A DNA stretch of 64,000 nucleotides from an uncultured Pseudoflavonifractor sp. Lineage in GTDB: Bacteria > Bacillota > Clostridia > Oscillospirales > Oscillospiraceae. Positions 9,459 through 18,598 of this stretch are shown in pieces. The DNA is taken from positions 1-64,000 of the forward strand of contig CANRZY010000001.1 in the NCBI GenBank assembly GCA_947644625.1, written 5' to 3'. The stretch's first letter is position 1; each line of letters begins with the position of its first letter. Below the pieces are notes generated by a model. The model was not told where the DNA came from. It was given only the letters and a program-made list of their open reading frames with translations, and did no database searches. The translations under genes were made by a program, and so were the position numbers.

Positions 9459-10316
9459 CTACGCCAGCAGGTCAGGACCGGGCAGGTCCATCTCCCGCTT
9501 TCTCCCCGCAGAGAGAGCCAGCTTGGCGCTGAGGGTCTCCCGATCCCCGGAGGCGATCACGTCCCGATACCCCTTCAAATGCTCCACCAGGGTATCCAGA
9601 CATGTGGTAAGAGCCGGGGCGTTCAGGGAAAACAATTGGGTCCAAAGCTCCACATCCAGTGCCGCAACGCGGGTACAGCCCCGGAAGGAGCTTCCCTCAA
9701 AGCCCCGGCAGGTAAAGAGGTTCTCATCATCGCAGACGCTGACGGCAATGATGTGCATCATTTGGCTGGTATAAGCCAAAATCGCGTCGTGCTTTTCCGG
9801 GGTGGTCTTCACCACATCCCGGCAGCCTATATGTTCCGCCATACGCTCCATCAGGGCAATATGCTCCGCTGTACTGGTCTCCCGGGGCGTAAGGATCAGA
9901 TGGGAATGCCGGAACATCTCGGCAAAGGCGTGTTCGATCCCGGAAAATTCCGTACCCGCCATGGGGTGGCAGCCAATAAAGTCCACCTCCCTGGGAAGGC
10001 ATTCCGCCCCAGCCATGATGGCCGACTTGACCCCGCACACATCGGTGACCAGACTTCCCGGCTTAAATTCCTCCCTGTGCTCCCGAAGAAACGCCACGAT
10101 CCCGTCAGGATCCATACACAGCACGGTCACATCGGCCTGGGGAAGCGCGTCCTCCAGTTCCAACGTAGCCCGGTCTCCTACCCCGTGGGCGTTGGCATAG
10201 TCCACCGTAGCCTTCCGCCGGGCCGCGCCGACGATCTCGTAATCCTCAAATCCTTTAAGGGCCATGGCAAGAGAACCACCGATCAGGCCCAGGCCCACAA
10301 CAAGGATCTTCTTCAT
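9459..10316 (-). CDS. tyrA: Prephenate dehydrogenase
   Basis: MKKILVVGLGLIGGSLAMALKG Rossmann start, GCHPMAGTEFSG motif. Confidence 0.9.
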   Translation of the reverse strand: MKKILVVGLGLIGGSLAMALKGFEDYEIVGAARRKATVDYANAHGVGDRATLELEDALPQADVTVLCMDPDGIVAFLREHREEFKPGSLVTDVCGVKSAIMAGAECLPREVDFIGCHPMAGTEFSGIEHAFAEMFRHSHLILTPRETSTAEHIALMERMAEHIGCRDVVKTTPEKHDAILAYTSQMMHIIAVSVCDDENLFTCRGFEGSSFRGCTRVAALDVELWTQLFSLNAPALTTCLDTLVEHLKGYRDVIASGDRETLSAKLALSAGRKREMDLPGPDLLA

Positions 10317-10320
10317 TTTC

Positions 10321-11337
10321 TTACACCTCTCTCCCCACGCACCCGGCCACCGTGGCCGCCTTTTCCATCAAGGCCTGGAACTGCTCCGGCGTAATGGACT
10401 GCTGGCCGTCGCACAGGGCATGGATGGGATCGTTATGGACCTCGATGATGAGGCCGTCGCACCCTGCGGCGATGGCGGCCAGGCTCATGCGCTCCACCAT
10501 CCAGGCCTGACCGCTGGCGTGGGAGGGATCCACCATAACGGGAAGATGGCTCTGCCGCTTCACCGCCAGCACTGCGGACAGGTCCAGGGTATTCCGGGTA
10601 AATGTTTCAAAGGTACGGATGCCCCGTTCACAGAGGATCACATTGGGGTTGCCTCCCGCCAGAATATATTCCGCCGACATCAGCCATTCCTCGATGGTAG
10701 AGGAAAGCCCCCGTTTCAGAAGAATGGGCTTATTTGTCTTGCCCAAGCGCTTCAAAAGGTCAAAATTCTGCATATTCCGGGCCCCTACCTGGATCACATC
10801 CACATGCTCGGCAAAGTAGTCTACATCGTCGGTATTCATGATCTCCGTGACCACAGGAAGGCCGGTGGCCGCCCTGGCCTTCTCCAACAGCTCCAACCCG
10901 TCGTAGCCCATGCCCTGGAAAGCATAGGGACTGGTCCGGGGCTTGAAGGCCCCGCCCCGGAGGACCTGAGCTCCCGTCTCCTTCACCACTTCAGCAATGC
11001 CGGTGATCTGCGCCTCGCTCTCTACCGAGCAGGGCCCTGCCGCCACCAGCAGCTTCTTCCCCCCCACGGTAACCCCAGGGGCCAGCTCCACCACCGTATC
11101 GTCGGGATGGTACTTCCGGTTGGCCTTCTTATAGGGCTCGCTGACCCGCATGACCCGTTCTACCCCAGGCAGGGATTCCATCTTTTCGGTATCGATCCCG
11201 GCGGCGTTGCCCTCAGCGCCCAAAATGGTGGTCTCGGAACCCTTGGAGATCATCACCTTCACGCCGCCCTTTTCCATCTCCAGGATGGCGTGGTCCAGCT
11301 CCTCGCGGGTAAAACCCGGCTTCATAATAACAACCAT
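10321..11337 (-). CDS. aroF: 3-deoxy-7-phosphoheptulonate synthase (AroF type with N-terminal regulatory domain)
   Basis: MVVIMKPGFTREELDHAI..., VAAGPCSVES, LRGGAFKPRTSPYAFQG, PVMVDPSHASG. Confidence 0.95.
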   Translation of the reverse strand: MVVIMKPGFTREELDHAILEMEKGGVKVMISKGSETTILGAEGNAAGIDTEKMESLPGVERVMRVSEPYKKANRKYHPDDTVVELAPGVTVGGKKLLVAAGPCSVESEAQITGIAEVVKETGAQVLRGGAFKPRTSPYAFQGMGYDGLELLEKARAATGLPVVTEIMNTDDVDYFAEHVDVIQVGARNMQNFDLLKRLGKTNKPILLKRGLSSTIEEWLMSAEYILAGGNPNVILCERGIRTFETFTRNTLDLSAVLAVKRQSHLPVMVDPSHASGQAWMVERMSLAAIAAGCDGLIIEVHNDPIHALCDGQQSITPEQFQALMEKAATVAGCVGREV

Positions 11338-11363
11338 ACTTCTCTCCCCTTTCCAGAATTCAC

Positions 11364-11398
11364 AAAAAAACGCGGCCGCCCATTTCGGGCTGCCGCGT
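11364..11398 (-). terminator. Attenuator terminator upstream of aroF
   Basis: minus strand ACGCGGCAGCCCGAAATGGGCGGCCGCGTTTTTTT. Confidence 0.85.
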
Positions 11399-11431
11399 TA
11401 TACCACTGTCTCGGCAGGTCCATTTTGGGCA

Positions 11432-11497
11432 TTACAAAAGGCCGCTATTGCGATCATAGCGGTAATAGGAGTAATACCCATGATTTTGCTTTCCCAT
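11432..11497 (-). CDS. Tyr-rich attenuation leader peptide MGKQNHGYYSYYRYDRNSGLL
   Basis: 21-codon ORF with five Tyr codons in seven residues, between promoter and terminator of aroF-tyrA. Confidence 0.85.
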   Translation of the reverse strand: MGKQNHGYYSYYRYDRNSGLL

Positions 11498-11521
11498 TTT
11501 CTGCACCTACTTTCCAAGGAT

Positions 11522-11550
11522 ACTTTAGCACTTTTTGGTGTGAAAGTCAA
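11522..11550 (-). promoter_or_regulatory. Promoter for leader-aroF-tyrA
   Basis: TTGACT-N17-TAAAGT on minus strand. Confidence 0.75.
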
Positions 11551-11636
11551 GGGGGAAATTTCTTGAATTTTCAGAGAATTATGATATGATATAGAAAACC
11601 GATATCTTTACTCTGTTTTATAAGGAGGCTTATCCC

Positions 11637-12059
11637 ATGAAGATCTCTACCCGTGGACGCTATGCCCTCCGGCTCATGCTGGATATTGCCCTTACCGGTG
11701 GGGATGGCCCCGTTTCCCTTCGGGATGTGGCCCAGCGGCAGGACATCTCGGATAAATACCTGGAACAGATCATTACTCCCCTGGGCCGGGCGGGGCTGGT
11801 CCGCAGCGTTCGGGGTGCGGGAGGCGGCTACCTGCTGACAAGAATGCCGGAGGAATATACCGTGGGGGAGATCCTTCGGGTCCTGGAGGGCAGCCTGGTC
11901 CCCGTCAGCTGCGCCGAAGCCAAGGGCTGCTGCGGCCGGGCAGAGCAGTGCGTGACCCAGGAGATCTGGGAGGAGATCGGGGCGGCGGTATCCTCGGTGG
12001 TGGATCATATCACCCTGGCGGACCTGGTGGATCGGTACCATAAAAAGCAGGAAAGCTGA
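11637..12059 (+). CDS. Rrf2 family transcriptional regulator
   Basis: MKISTRGRYALRLMLDIAL..., GGYLL, Cys cluster CAEAKGCCGRAEQC. Confidence 0.9.
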   Translation: MKISTRGRYALRLMLDIALTGGDGPVSLRDVAQRQDISDKYLEQIITPLGRAGLVRSVRGAGGGYLLTRMPEEYTVGEILRVLEGSLVPVSCAEAKGCCGRAEQCVTQEIWEEIGAAVSSVVDHITLADLVDRYHKKQES

Positions 12060-12227
12060 TCCTCCAGGCAAAGGCTGAGCAGGATAGTCCCTGTCTGCGG
12101 GAAGGTATCCTCTTTGGCCACGGCTTTTCCGTTCACGGTAACGGCGCCGTCAAAGAGCGGGATCTCCGTCTTACTCTCCGCCCTCCTTTTGCAAATTCCC
12201 GTTTATTCTTCCCCCCTTTTCCCAAAC

Positions 12228-12265
12228 CAAAAGCCCCGGCTCTCTATGAGAGCCGGGGCTTTTGC
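12228..12265. terminator. Terminator hairpin
   Basis: aaaagccccggctctc-tat-gagagccggggctttt. Confidence 0.8.
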
Positions 12266-12313
12266 CTGTGCTGTACTTGCCAAGCGTGGGCCGCAGGGCA
12301 GGCGAGGGTAAGA

Positions 12314-13825
12314 TCAGATCATCTTCTTCATCTCGTCATAGACGAACTGGACCTTGGGTCCAACAATCACCTGAACAGCAGTCTTGCTGGGACGGATGAT
12401 GCCGGAGATGCCGGAGGACTTGATCTTCTTCTCGTCTACCAGCAGATTGTCCTTGACCTCCAGACGCAGCCGGGTAATGCAGTGGTCAAGCTCAGTCACG
12501 TTGGCCTTGCCGCCCAGACCTTCAAGAATGATCTTGGCCATGGCGGTGTAGTCGTTGTTGGCAAGCTCGATCTTCATCTCGCCGTCCTGGTCGTCGTCCT
12601 CACGGCCGGGGGTCTTCAGATCCCACTTCTTGATGGCGATATCAAAGACCAGGAAGAAGATGATAAAGGCCGCGATGCCCAGAGGAATAATGAGCCAGGT
12701 CTTGGCATGAGCCGGCAGGGAGGCGGAGAACAGCAGGTCGGTGGCGCCGGCGGAGAAGGAGAAGCCCGCCCGGAAGCCCAGGGCTACGGTAATCATAGCA
12801 AAAATAGCATAGAGCAGGGAGTAGACTACATACAGGGGGAAAGCCAGGAACATGAAAGCAAACTCAAAGGGTTCGGTAACGCCGCAGATAAAGGCACAGA
12901 TAGCGGCGGAGCCCACAATGCCCATGGCATACTTCTTCTTATCACTCTTGGCGTTCTTGATCATAGCCAGGGCAGCGCCGGGAATACCGAGCATCATGGA
13001 GGGGAAGAAGCCAGACATGTACTGACCAACAGACCAAGAAATGTTCTTGCCCATCAGTTCCCGAGTGATGATGCCGCTTTCGCCGCCCCAGTAAGCGCCC
13101 AGGTCACCCAGACCAATGGTATCAAACCAGAACACATTGTTTACCGCGTGGTGGAGGCCGGTGGGAATCAGCAACCGGTTCAGGAAGGTATAAATGCCAA
13201 CACCCACAACATCCAAATTAGCAATGGCAGAGCCGAGGGTTACCAAAACGCTGAAGATAACGGGCCACACGAACAGCAGGATGGCAGAAGTAAGAATGGA
13301 GACCACGCCAGTGACAATGGCCACGCTCCGCTTACCAGAGAAGAAAGCCAGGAAGTCGGGCAGCTTGGTACTCTTAAACTTGTTGTAGCAAGCGGAGCCG
13401 ATAATACCAGCCAGAATGCCAATGAAGGGATTGGCAATTTTGGAGTAAGCCACAGCCCAAGTTTCGTTGGAAGCCAGTCCGGGGGCATAATCACCAGCAG
13501 CGCTAACAAGAGTAGTGATCATCAGCCAGGACACCAGGGCGGCTACGCCGCCGGTACCATCATTGTCCTTGGAAAGGCCAACACCCACACCGATGGCAAA
13601 GAGGATTGCCATGTTGTCGATGATAGCACCACCAGCCTTGATCAGGAAAAAGCCGACAGAGTAAGGTATACCAGAAGTAGCATACCCCAAGCCTTCGGCC
13701 ACACTGGCACCCATCATGTAAGCGGGGCAGAGCAAATAGCCAATGCCCATCAGGATACCGCAGATGGGGAGCACGGCGACAGGCAGCATCAGCGCCTTGC
13801 CGAGCTTTTGAAGCTTTTTCATCAT
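12314..13825 (-). CDS. nagE: PTS transporter subunit IICB, N-acetylglucosamine/glucose family
   Basis: MMKKLQKLGKALMLPVAVLPICGILMGIGYLL..., C-terminal IIB DHCITRLRLEVKD; located with nagA/nagB; no IIA domain. Confidence 0.85.
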   Translation of the reverse strand: MMKKLQKLGKALMLPVAVLPICGILMGIGYLLCPAYMMGASVAEGLGYATSGIPYSVGFFLIKAGGAIIDNMAILFAIGVGVGLSKDNDGTGGVAALVSWLMITTLVSAAGDYAPGLASNETWAVAYSKIANPFIGILAGIIGSACYNKFKSTKLPDFLAFFSGKRSVAIVTGVVSILTSAILLFVWPVIFSVLVTLGSAIANLDVVGVGIYTFLNRLLIPTGLHHAVNNVFWFDTIGLGDLGAYWGGESGIITRELMGKNISWSVGQYMSGFFPSMMLGIPGAALAMIKNAKSDKKKYAMGIVGSAAICAFICGVTEPFEFAFMFLAFPLYVVYSLLYAIFAMITVALGFRAGFSFSAGATDLLFSASLPAHAKTWLIIPLGIAAFIIFFLVFDIAIKKWDLKTPGREDDDQDGEMKIELANNDYTAMAKIILEGLGGKANVTELDHCITRLRLEVKDNLLVDEKKIKSSGISGIIRPSKTAVQVIVGPKVQFVYDEMKKMI

Positions 13826-14009
13826 AATGTAATTTTCCTCCTCACAAAATCTCTCACACATGTTTTGGAGCCTATCTTATCCAAAAGCCGCCGGCCCACA
13901 GCGGCAAAGGATACAAAGAACATCCGGAGAAATTTCTCCGGTTCGAGACAGCCCAAGGCTGTCTCAATGACGGTTTGCTCCCGGCCTGAAGGGTGGGAGC
14001 CACAGGACG

Positions 14010-14267
14010 TCAAAGGTTTTCCTTCAGAAAGGTTTCCATCCCGGAGGCAGCTTCCTCCTCACGGTCACCTTCACAGGTAACGGTGATCTCCATCCCCGCT
14101 TTCGCTGCCAGGCGCATGATGGACATCAGACGCTTGGCATCGGCAGCGCCGGAGGGAGCCGTAATGGTGATTTGGCAGGGATAGGCCATGGCGGCCTTGG
14201 CCAGCATCCCGGCGGGCCTGGCATGGAGGCCCATGGGATCCTGGATCACGTGGGTAAAACTTTTCAT
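14010..14267 (-). CDS. ptsH: HPr family phosphocarrier protein
   Basis: MKSFTHVIQDPMGLHARPAGMLAKAA (His-15 site GLHARPA). Confidence 0.93.
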   Translation of the reverse strand: MKSFTHVIQDPMGLHARPAGMLAKAAMAYPCQITITAPSGAADAKRLMSIMRLAAKAGMEITVTCEGDREEEAASGMETFLKENL

Positions 14268-14313
14268 GGAAGACACCTCTTTTTGCCGTATAAGGCAAGA
14301 AATGGGGGAAGCC

Positions 14314-14844
14314 TTATTTCTCCAGCTCCAGGACCAAATCGCCGGGGACAACATCCTTACCTACATGGGATTGGATAGAAGAATAGTCGTCGCTGTTGCA
14401 GATGACCACAGGAGTGATCACATCATACCCCTCGGCGGCAATGGCTTCAAAGTCAAACTCAATGAGAAGCTGACCCTTTTTTACCTTGTCGCCGTTATGG
14501 GCGTGAATGGTGTAATGCTTTCCCTTCAGCTCCACCGTATCCAATCCCACGTGAATAAGAATCTCAGCGCCATCGTCGGAGACCAAGCTCACCGCGTGGC
14601 CGGTCTCGAACATCATGTCTACCTTACCGTCACAGGGGGATAGGACCTTTCCCTCCGTGGGCTTGACGGCGATACCTTTGCCAAGGATCTCCTGGCCAAA
14701 GGTGGGATCGCTGACCTCAGAAATGGGAACGGCCTGCCCGGCTACCGGGGCAAAGACCTGGATGGGACCAGCGCTTTTGGCAGAAGACTGAGGATCGTCG
14801 GAGCTCTGACCGAAAAGCTTTTGAAAAAAGCCCATGGGAATCAT
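14314..14844 (-). CDS. crr: PTS glucose-type IIA component
   Basis: GHAVSLVSDDGAEILIHVGLDTVELKGKHYTIHA. Confidence 0.9.
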   Translation of the reverse strand: MIPMGFFQKLFGQSSDDPQSSAKSAGPIQVFAPVAGQAVPISEVSDPTFGQEILGKGIAVKPTEGKVLSPCDGKVDMMFETGHAVSLVSDDGAEILIHVGLDTVELKGKHYTIHAHNGDKVKKGQLLIEFDFEAIAAEGYDVITPVVICNSDDYSSIQSHVGKDVVPGDLVLELEK

Positions 14845-14889
14845 TCCTTTCTGCTTTGTTCAGAATAAAACACAATCGATTCTATGCTA

Positions 14890-14918
14890 ACTATAACAGG
14901 ATTTATTCAAATTGTCAA
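14890..14918 (-). promoter_or_regulatory. Promoter for crr-ptsH-nagE
   Basis: TTGACA-N17-TATAGT on minus strand. Confidence 0.75.
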
Positions 14919-14967
14919 CATTTTCCGACAGGGATACGAGGAATAATGGATAAAATGCACAAACATT

Positions 14968-16089
14968 TTAAAGCAGCTCTCCGCCGATATAGACGGCCTG
15001 ACGTTCCAGCTTACCGTCGCAGATCACAAAATCAGCCAACTTTCCGTTGCGGATAGAGCCGATCTCCTCCAGCATACCCAACTCGTGGGCGGGATTCCAG
15101 GTAGCGGAACGAACAGCCTCCTCCAGGGAGATCCCCATACCGACGGCGGTAGTCATGCAATCATAAAGGTTGGTAGCCGATCCGGCAATGGTGCCGTCAG
15201 CCAGGGTGGCTTTCCGGCCCTTGATAAAGACCTTCTGACCGCCCAGGTCGGATTCCCCTTCCGGCATACCGCAGGCCCGCATGGAGTCCGAAATCAGGCA
15301 GATCCGGCCGGGAAAGAGCTTAAAGGCCATCCGGACGGCGCTGGGGTGGATATGGACCCCGTCGGCAATCAATTCGGCGTAGACGTTTGCCCGCTCGGAG
15401 CCCGCCCCGATGGGACCGGGGGTTCTGTGATGAATACCGGGCATGGCGTTATACAGGTGGGTCAGATGGGAAGCTCCCGCGTCAAAAAGGACTGAGGCCT
15501 CCTCATAGGTGCAGTCGGTATGGGCAATGGATACTCTGGACACTTTGCTTGCCTTTTGGGCAAACTCTGCCGCGCCGGGAAGCTCGGCGGCCAGATCCAC
15601 GATCTTCACCAGTCCGCCGCAGCCCTCATTCAACTTTTGAAAAGCCTCAAAGTCCGGGGCCTTCAGATAGGCGGCGTTCTGGGCGCCTTTTCTCTTTTCA
15701 GAGAAAAAGGGGCCTTCCATATTGACGCCCACAAACCGGGCCGAGCCCTTATCCCGATTGTCCGCCACCCTCCGCCCCACGGCAAAGGCCTTTTCCAGCA
15801 CCTCATAAGGAAGGGTCATGGAGGCGGGAGCGAAGGAGGTGACGCCGCAGCGGCCGTTGTAAGCGGCCATCCGCCGCAGGCCCGCTTCATCGCCGTCGGA
15901 AAAGTCAGCCCCCGAATTGCCGTGGGTATGGATATCCACAAGGCCGGGGATCACATAAGCGCCCTTCAGGTCAATGGCGCCGGGCTTCTCCTCTCCCAGC
16001 ACATTGGTAAAACGGCCGTCCTCCACCGAAAAGCAGCCCAGCTGGAACCGGAAGCTTTCGGTATAGATCATCGCGTTTTTAAAATCCAT
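14968..16089 (-). CDS. nagA: N-acetylglucosamine-6-phosphate deacetylase
   Basis: GLVDIHTHGNSGADFSDG, THLYNAMPGIHHRTPG. Confidence 0.95.
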   Translation of the reverse strand: MDFKNAMIYTESFRFQLGCFSVEDGRFTNVLGEEKPGAIDLKGAYVIPGLVDIHTHGNSGADFSDGDEAGLRRMAAYNGRCGVTSFAPASMTLPYEVLEKAFAVGRRVADNRDKGSARFVGVNMEGPFFSEKRKGAQNAAYLKAPDFEAFQKLNEGCGGLVKIVDLAAELPGAAEFAQKASKVSRVSIAHTDCTYEEASVLFDAGASHLTHLYNAMPGIHHRTPGPIGAGSERANVYAELIADGVHIHPSAVRMAFKLFPGRICLISDSMRACGMPEGESDLGGQKVFIKGRKATLADGTIAGSATNLYDCMTTAVGMGISLEEAVRSATWNPAHELGMLEEIGSIRNGKLADFVICDGKLERQAVYIGGELL

Positions 16090-16104
16090 CGTTACCCTTC
16101 TTCC

Positions 16105-16827
16105 TTACAGCAGGGACAGAGCGTCCTCGTCGGCAACCAGGGTGAAATCCTTGTGGAACTGAAGGATGGAGGCAGGCATATGGGGGGTGATGGGACCGAA
16201 GAAGGCGGCCTTCACGGCCTCAGCCTTGGCTTTTCCGGAGGCCACCATCAGTACCCGCTTGGCCTGCATGATGTCATAGGTCCCCATGGAGATGGCGGTC
16301 TTAGGAACGTCGTCAATGCTCTCAAAGAACCGCTTGTTGGCCTCCAGAGTGCTCTCGGTAAGGGTGACCACATGGGTGCCCTTGGAGAACTCCTCATCAG
16401 GCTCATTGAAGCCGATGTGACCGTTGTTGCCCAGGCCCAGCAGCTGTAGGTCGACACCCAGAGTCCGCAGAAGGGTATCATACCGGCGGCACTCGGCAGC
16501 CATATCCTTGGCGCAGCCGTCGGGCAGATTGATCTTCTCAGGGTGGATGTTGATGGAGTCAAAGAGATTGTGGTGCATGAAATAGTGGTAGCTCTGGTCA
16601 TGGTCGGGGTTGAGACCCACATACTCATCCAGATTGACGCTGGTAACATGGGAGAAATCCAGGTCGCCCTTCTGATACCACTTGATGAGCTGCTGATAGG
16701 TGCCCACGGGGCTGCTGCCTGTGGCCAGACCCAGCACGCAGTCGGGCTTCAGAATGACCTGGGCGGAGATAATGTTGGCCGCGGCGCGGCTAAGCTCCTC
16801 ATAATTTTTGACACGGATGATTCTCAT
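16105..16827 (-). CDS. nagB: Glucosamine-6-phosphate deaminase
   Basis: LGLATGSSPVGTYQ, LLGLGNNGHIGFNEP. Confidence 0.95.
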   Translation of the reverse strand: MRIIRVKNYEELSRAAANIISAQVILKPDCVLGLATGSSPVGTYQQLIKWYQKGDLDFSHVTSVNLDEYVGLNPDHDQSYHYFMHHNLFDSINIHPEKINLPDGCAKDMAAECRRYDTLLRTLGVDLQLLGLGNNGHIGFNEPDEEFSKGTHVVTLTESTLEANKRFFESIDDVPKTAISMGTYDIMQAKRVLMVASGKAKAEAVKAAFFGPITPHMPASILQFHKDFTLVADEDALSLL

Positions 16828-16832
16828 AATAC

Positions 16833-18449
16833 TTAACCCTCACTTTCACAGACTGCCCGGCGGACCTTCAAGATCGACGCCGCCGCCACGGAGAGCTCGT
16901 CGATCTTGTTTTCCATAAAGAAGGGGGTCAGGTTGGTGTTGGCCCCCGCTTCGCCGCAAATGCCTACCCAGATCCCGGCGGCATGGGCGTTTTTGGCGGT
17001 GATCTCGATCATCCGGCGGATGGCGGGATCCTCAGAGTTAAAGATATTGCTCACCTTGGCGTTCATCCGGTCGGCGGCCAGGGTGTACTGGGTAAGATCG
17101 TTGGTTCCGATGGAGAAAAAGTCCACCAGCTTGGCAAGCTCGTCGCTCATAACCACGGCGGCGGGAGTCTCGATCATCACGCCGATCTTAATGTCGTCGG
17201 AGACGGGGACCCCCTCGGCCTTCAGCTCAGCCTTCAGGTTGTTCAGCAGATCTTTGGATTTCATTACCTGGGTCACGCTGGTAATCATGGGGAACATGAT
17301 GTGAAGGTTGCCGTAGGCCGAAGCCCGCAGCAAAGCCCGCAGCTGGGTCCGGAAGATCTCCGGCTGGTCCAGGCAGATCCGAATAGCCCGGTAGCCCATG
17401 GCGGGGTTTTCCTCATGGGGAATATGGAAATAGGGAGCCTGCTTGTCGCTGCCCAGATCCAAGGTGCGGACGATGACTTGGTTGGGAGCAAAAATCTCCA
17501 GGACCTTTTTATAGGCCTGGAACTGCTTTTCCTCCGAGGGGAAGTCGGGAGAGTCCAGGTAAAGGAACTCACTGCGGAACAGGCCCACGCCGTCGGCTCC
17601 GGCCTTTTTGGCGTCCTCGGCGTCCTTGACGCTTCCGATGTTGGCGCAGACATGGACATGGTGGCCGGACTTGGTAATGGCCTCCTTATCCTTATAGTGC
17701 TGAAGAAGGACCTTCTGCTCCTCAAAATCCGCTTTTTTCTTGGTATAAAGGGCAAGCTCGTCGGCGTCGGGGTTTACAATGACCTCTCCGCTCTGACCGT
17801 CCATGGCCACGGTGCCCTCCTGGGGCAGCTTGTCAAACTCGTCCCCCATACCCACGATACAGGCAATGCCCATAGAGCGGGAAAGGATGGCGGAGTGGGA
17901 GGTGGTAGAGCCATTGCGGGTAACGCAACCCACCACATATTTCTTGTCCAGCTTCACCGTCTGACTGGGGAGCAGATCATCGGAAGCGACAACAATGGGT
18001 TCCTTTGGCATGGGAGGAGTGTCGTCCAGACCTTTGAGGATACGGATGAGCCGCCCCGATACGTCCTGAACGTCGGCGGCCCGGGCCCGCATGGTCTCAT
18101 CGTCGATGGCCTCAAACATATCGTGAAGCATATCCCCAGTCTGCTTGACCGCCCACTCGGCGTTGCAGCCGGAGGCCACCAAGCCGGAAACTCCCTCGCA
18201 GAAATCCAGGTCCTCCAGCATCATCCGGTGGATGTCGAAGATCATAGCCGCGTCGGCGTCTTTTTTCAGAGTGTCCTCATAGAGAGCGGTGAGTTCGTCA
18301 GTGGCCCGGTGCTGGGCGTCGGCAAAGCGGACACTCTCTTTTTCCGGATCTCTACCGGTGAGGTGTTCCACTGACAGGTCCACCGTCTCCATATGCCACA
18401 GTCTCGCGACAGCAATCCCCTCCGCCGCGCCGATCCCCTTCAGCTTCAT
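16833..18449 (-). CDS. ptsI: Phosphoenolpyruvate-protein phosphotransferase (EI)
   Basis: MKLKGIGAAEGIAVARLW, GSTTSHSAILSRSMGI, GVGLFRSEFLY, VGICGEAG. Confidence 0.95.
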   Translation of the reverse strand: MKLKGIGAAEGIAVARLWHMETVDLSVEHLTGRDPEKESVRFADAQHRATDELTALYEDTLKKDADAAMIFDIHRMMLEDLDFCEGVSGLVASGCNAEWAVKQTGDMLHDMFEAIDDETMRARAADVQDVSGRLIRILKGLDDTPPMPKEPIVVASDDLLPSQTVKLDKKYVVGCVTRNGSTTSHSAILSRSMGIACIVGMGDEFDKLPQEGTVAMDGQSGEVIVNPDADELALYTKKKADFEEQKVLLQHYKDKEAITKSGHHVHVCANIGSVKDAEDAKKAGADGVGLFRSEFLYLDSPDFPSEEKQFQAYKKVLEIFAPNQVIVRTLDLGSDKQAPYFHIPHEENPAMGYRAIRICLDQPEIFRTQLRALLRASAYGNLHIMFPMITSVTQVMKSKDLLNNLKAELKAEGVPVSDDIKIGVMIETPAAVVMSDELAKLVDFFSIGTNDLTQYTLAADRMNAKVSNIFNSEDPAIRRMIEITAKNAHAAGIWVGICGEAGANTNLTPFFMENKIDELSVAAASILKVRRAVCESEG

Positions 18450-18598
18450 AATACGACACTCCCTTTTTTTAAGTGGTATAACAGCAGTATATCTTACCCG
18501 CAGGATTTTGATTTGTTGCAACGATAACAAATTATACCATATCTTTCGTGCAGAATGCAAGAGGGAGTCGGAAAAAGGAACAGGGCTCTTTGTCAGAA

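Noticed and set aside
11364-11430. T-box interpretation of the aroF leader (TGGTATAACGCGG resembles a T-box antiterminator)
   Set aside because: The transcribed leader is only about 150 nt and contains a clear Tyr-rich ORF; no room for Stem I and no full AGGGTGGNACCGCG core.
12061-12190. Minus-strand open frame (EIPLFDGAVTVNGKAVAKEDTFPQTGTILLSL) after the Rrf2 gene
   Set aside because: Has an RBS-like GGAGGG but no standard start codon and no clear homology; could be a gene remnant, too weak to report.
13862-14008. Hairpins (GGAGAAATTTCTCC, GAGACAGCCCAAGGCTGTCTC) between ptsH and nagE as a riboswitch
   Set aside because: Simple stems without a recognised aptamer core; more likely processing or partial-termination structures.
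12482-14080. 532-aa ORF antisense to nagE
   Set aside because: Gly/Gln/His-rich with no recognisable domain, exactly opposite a convincing PTS gene.
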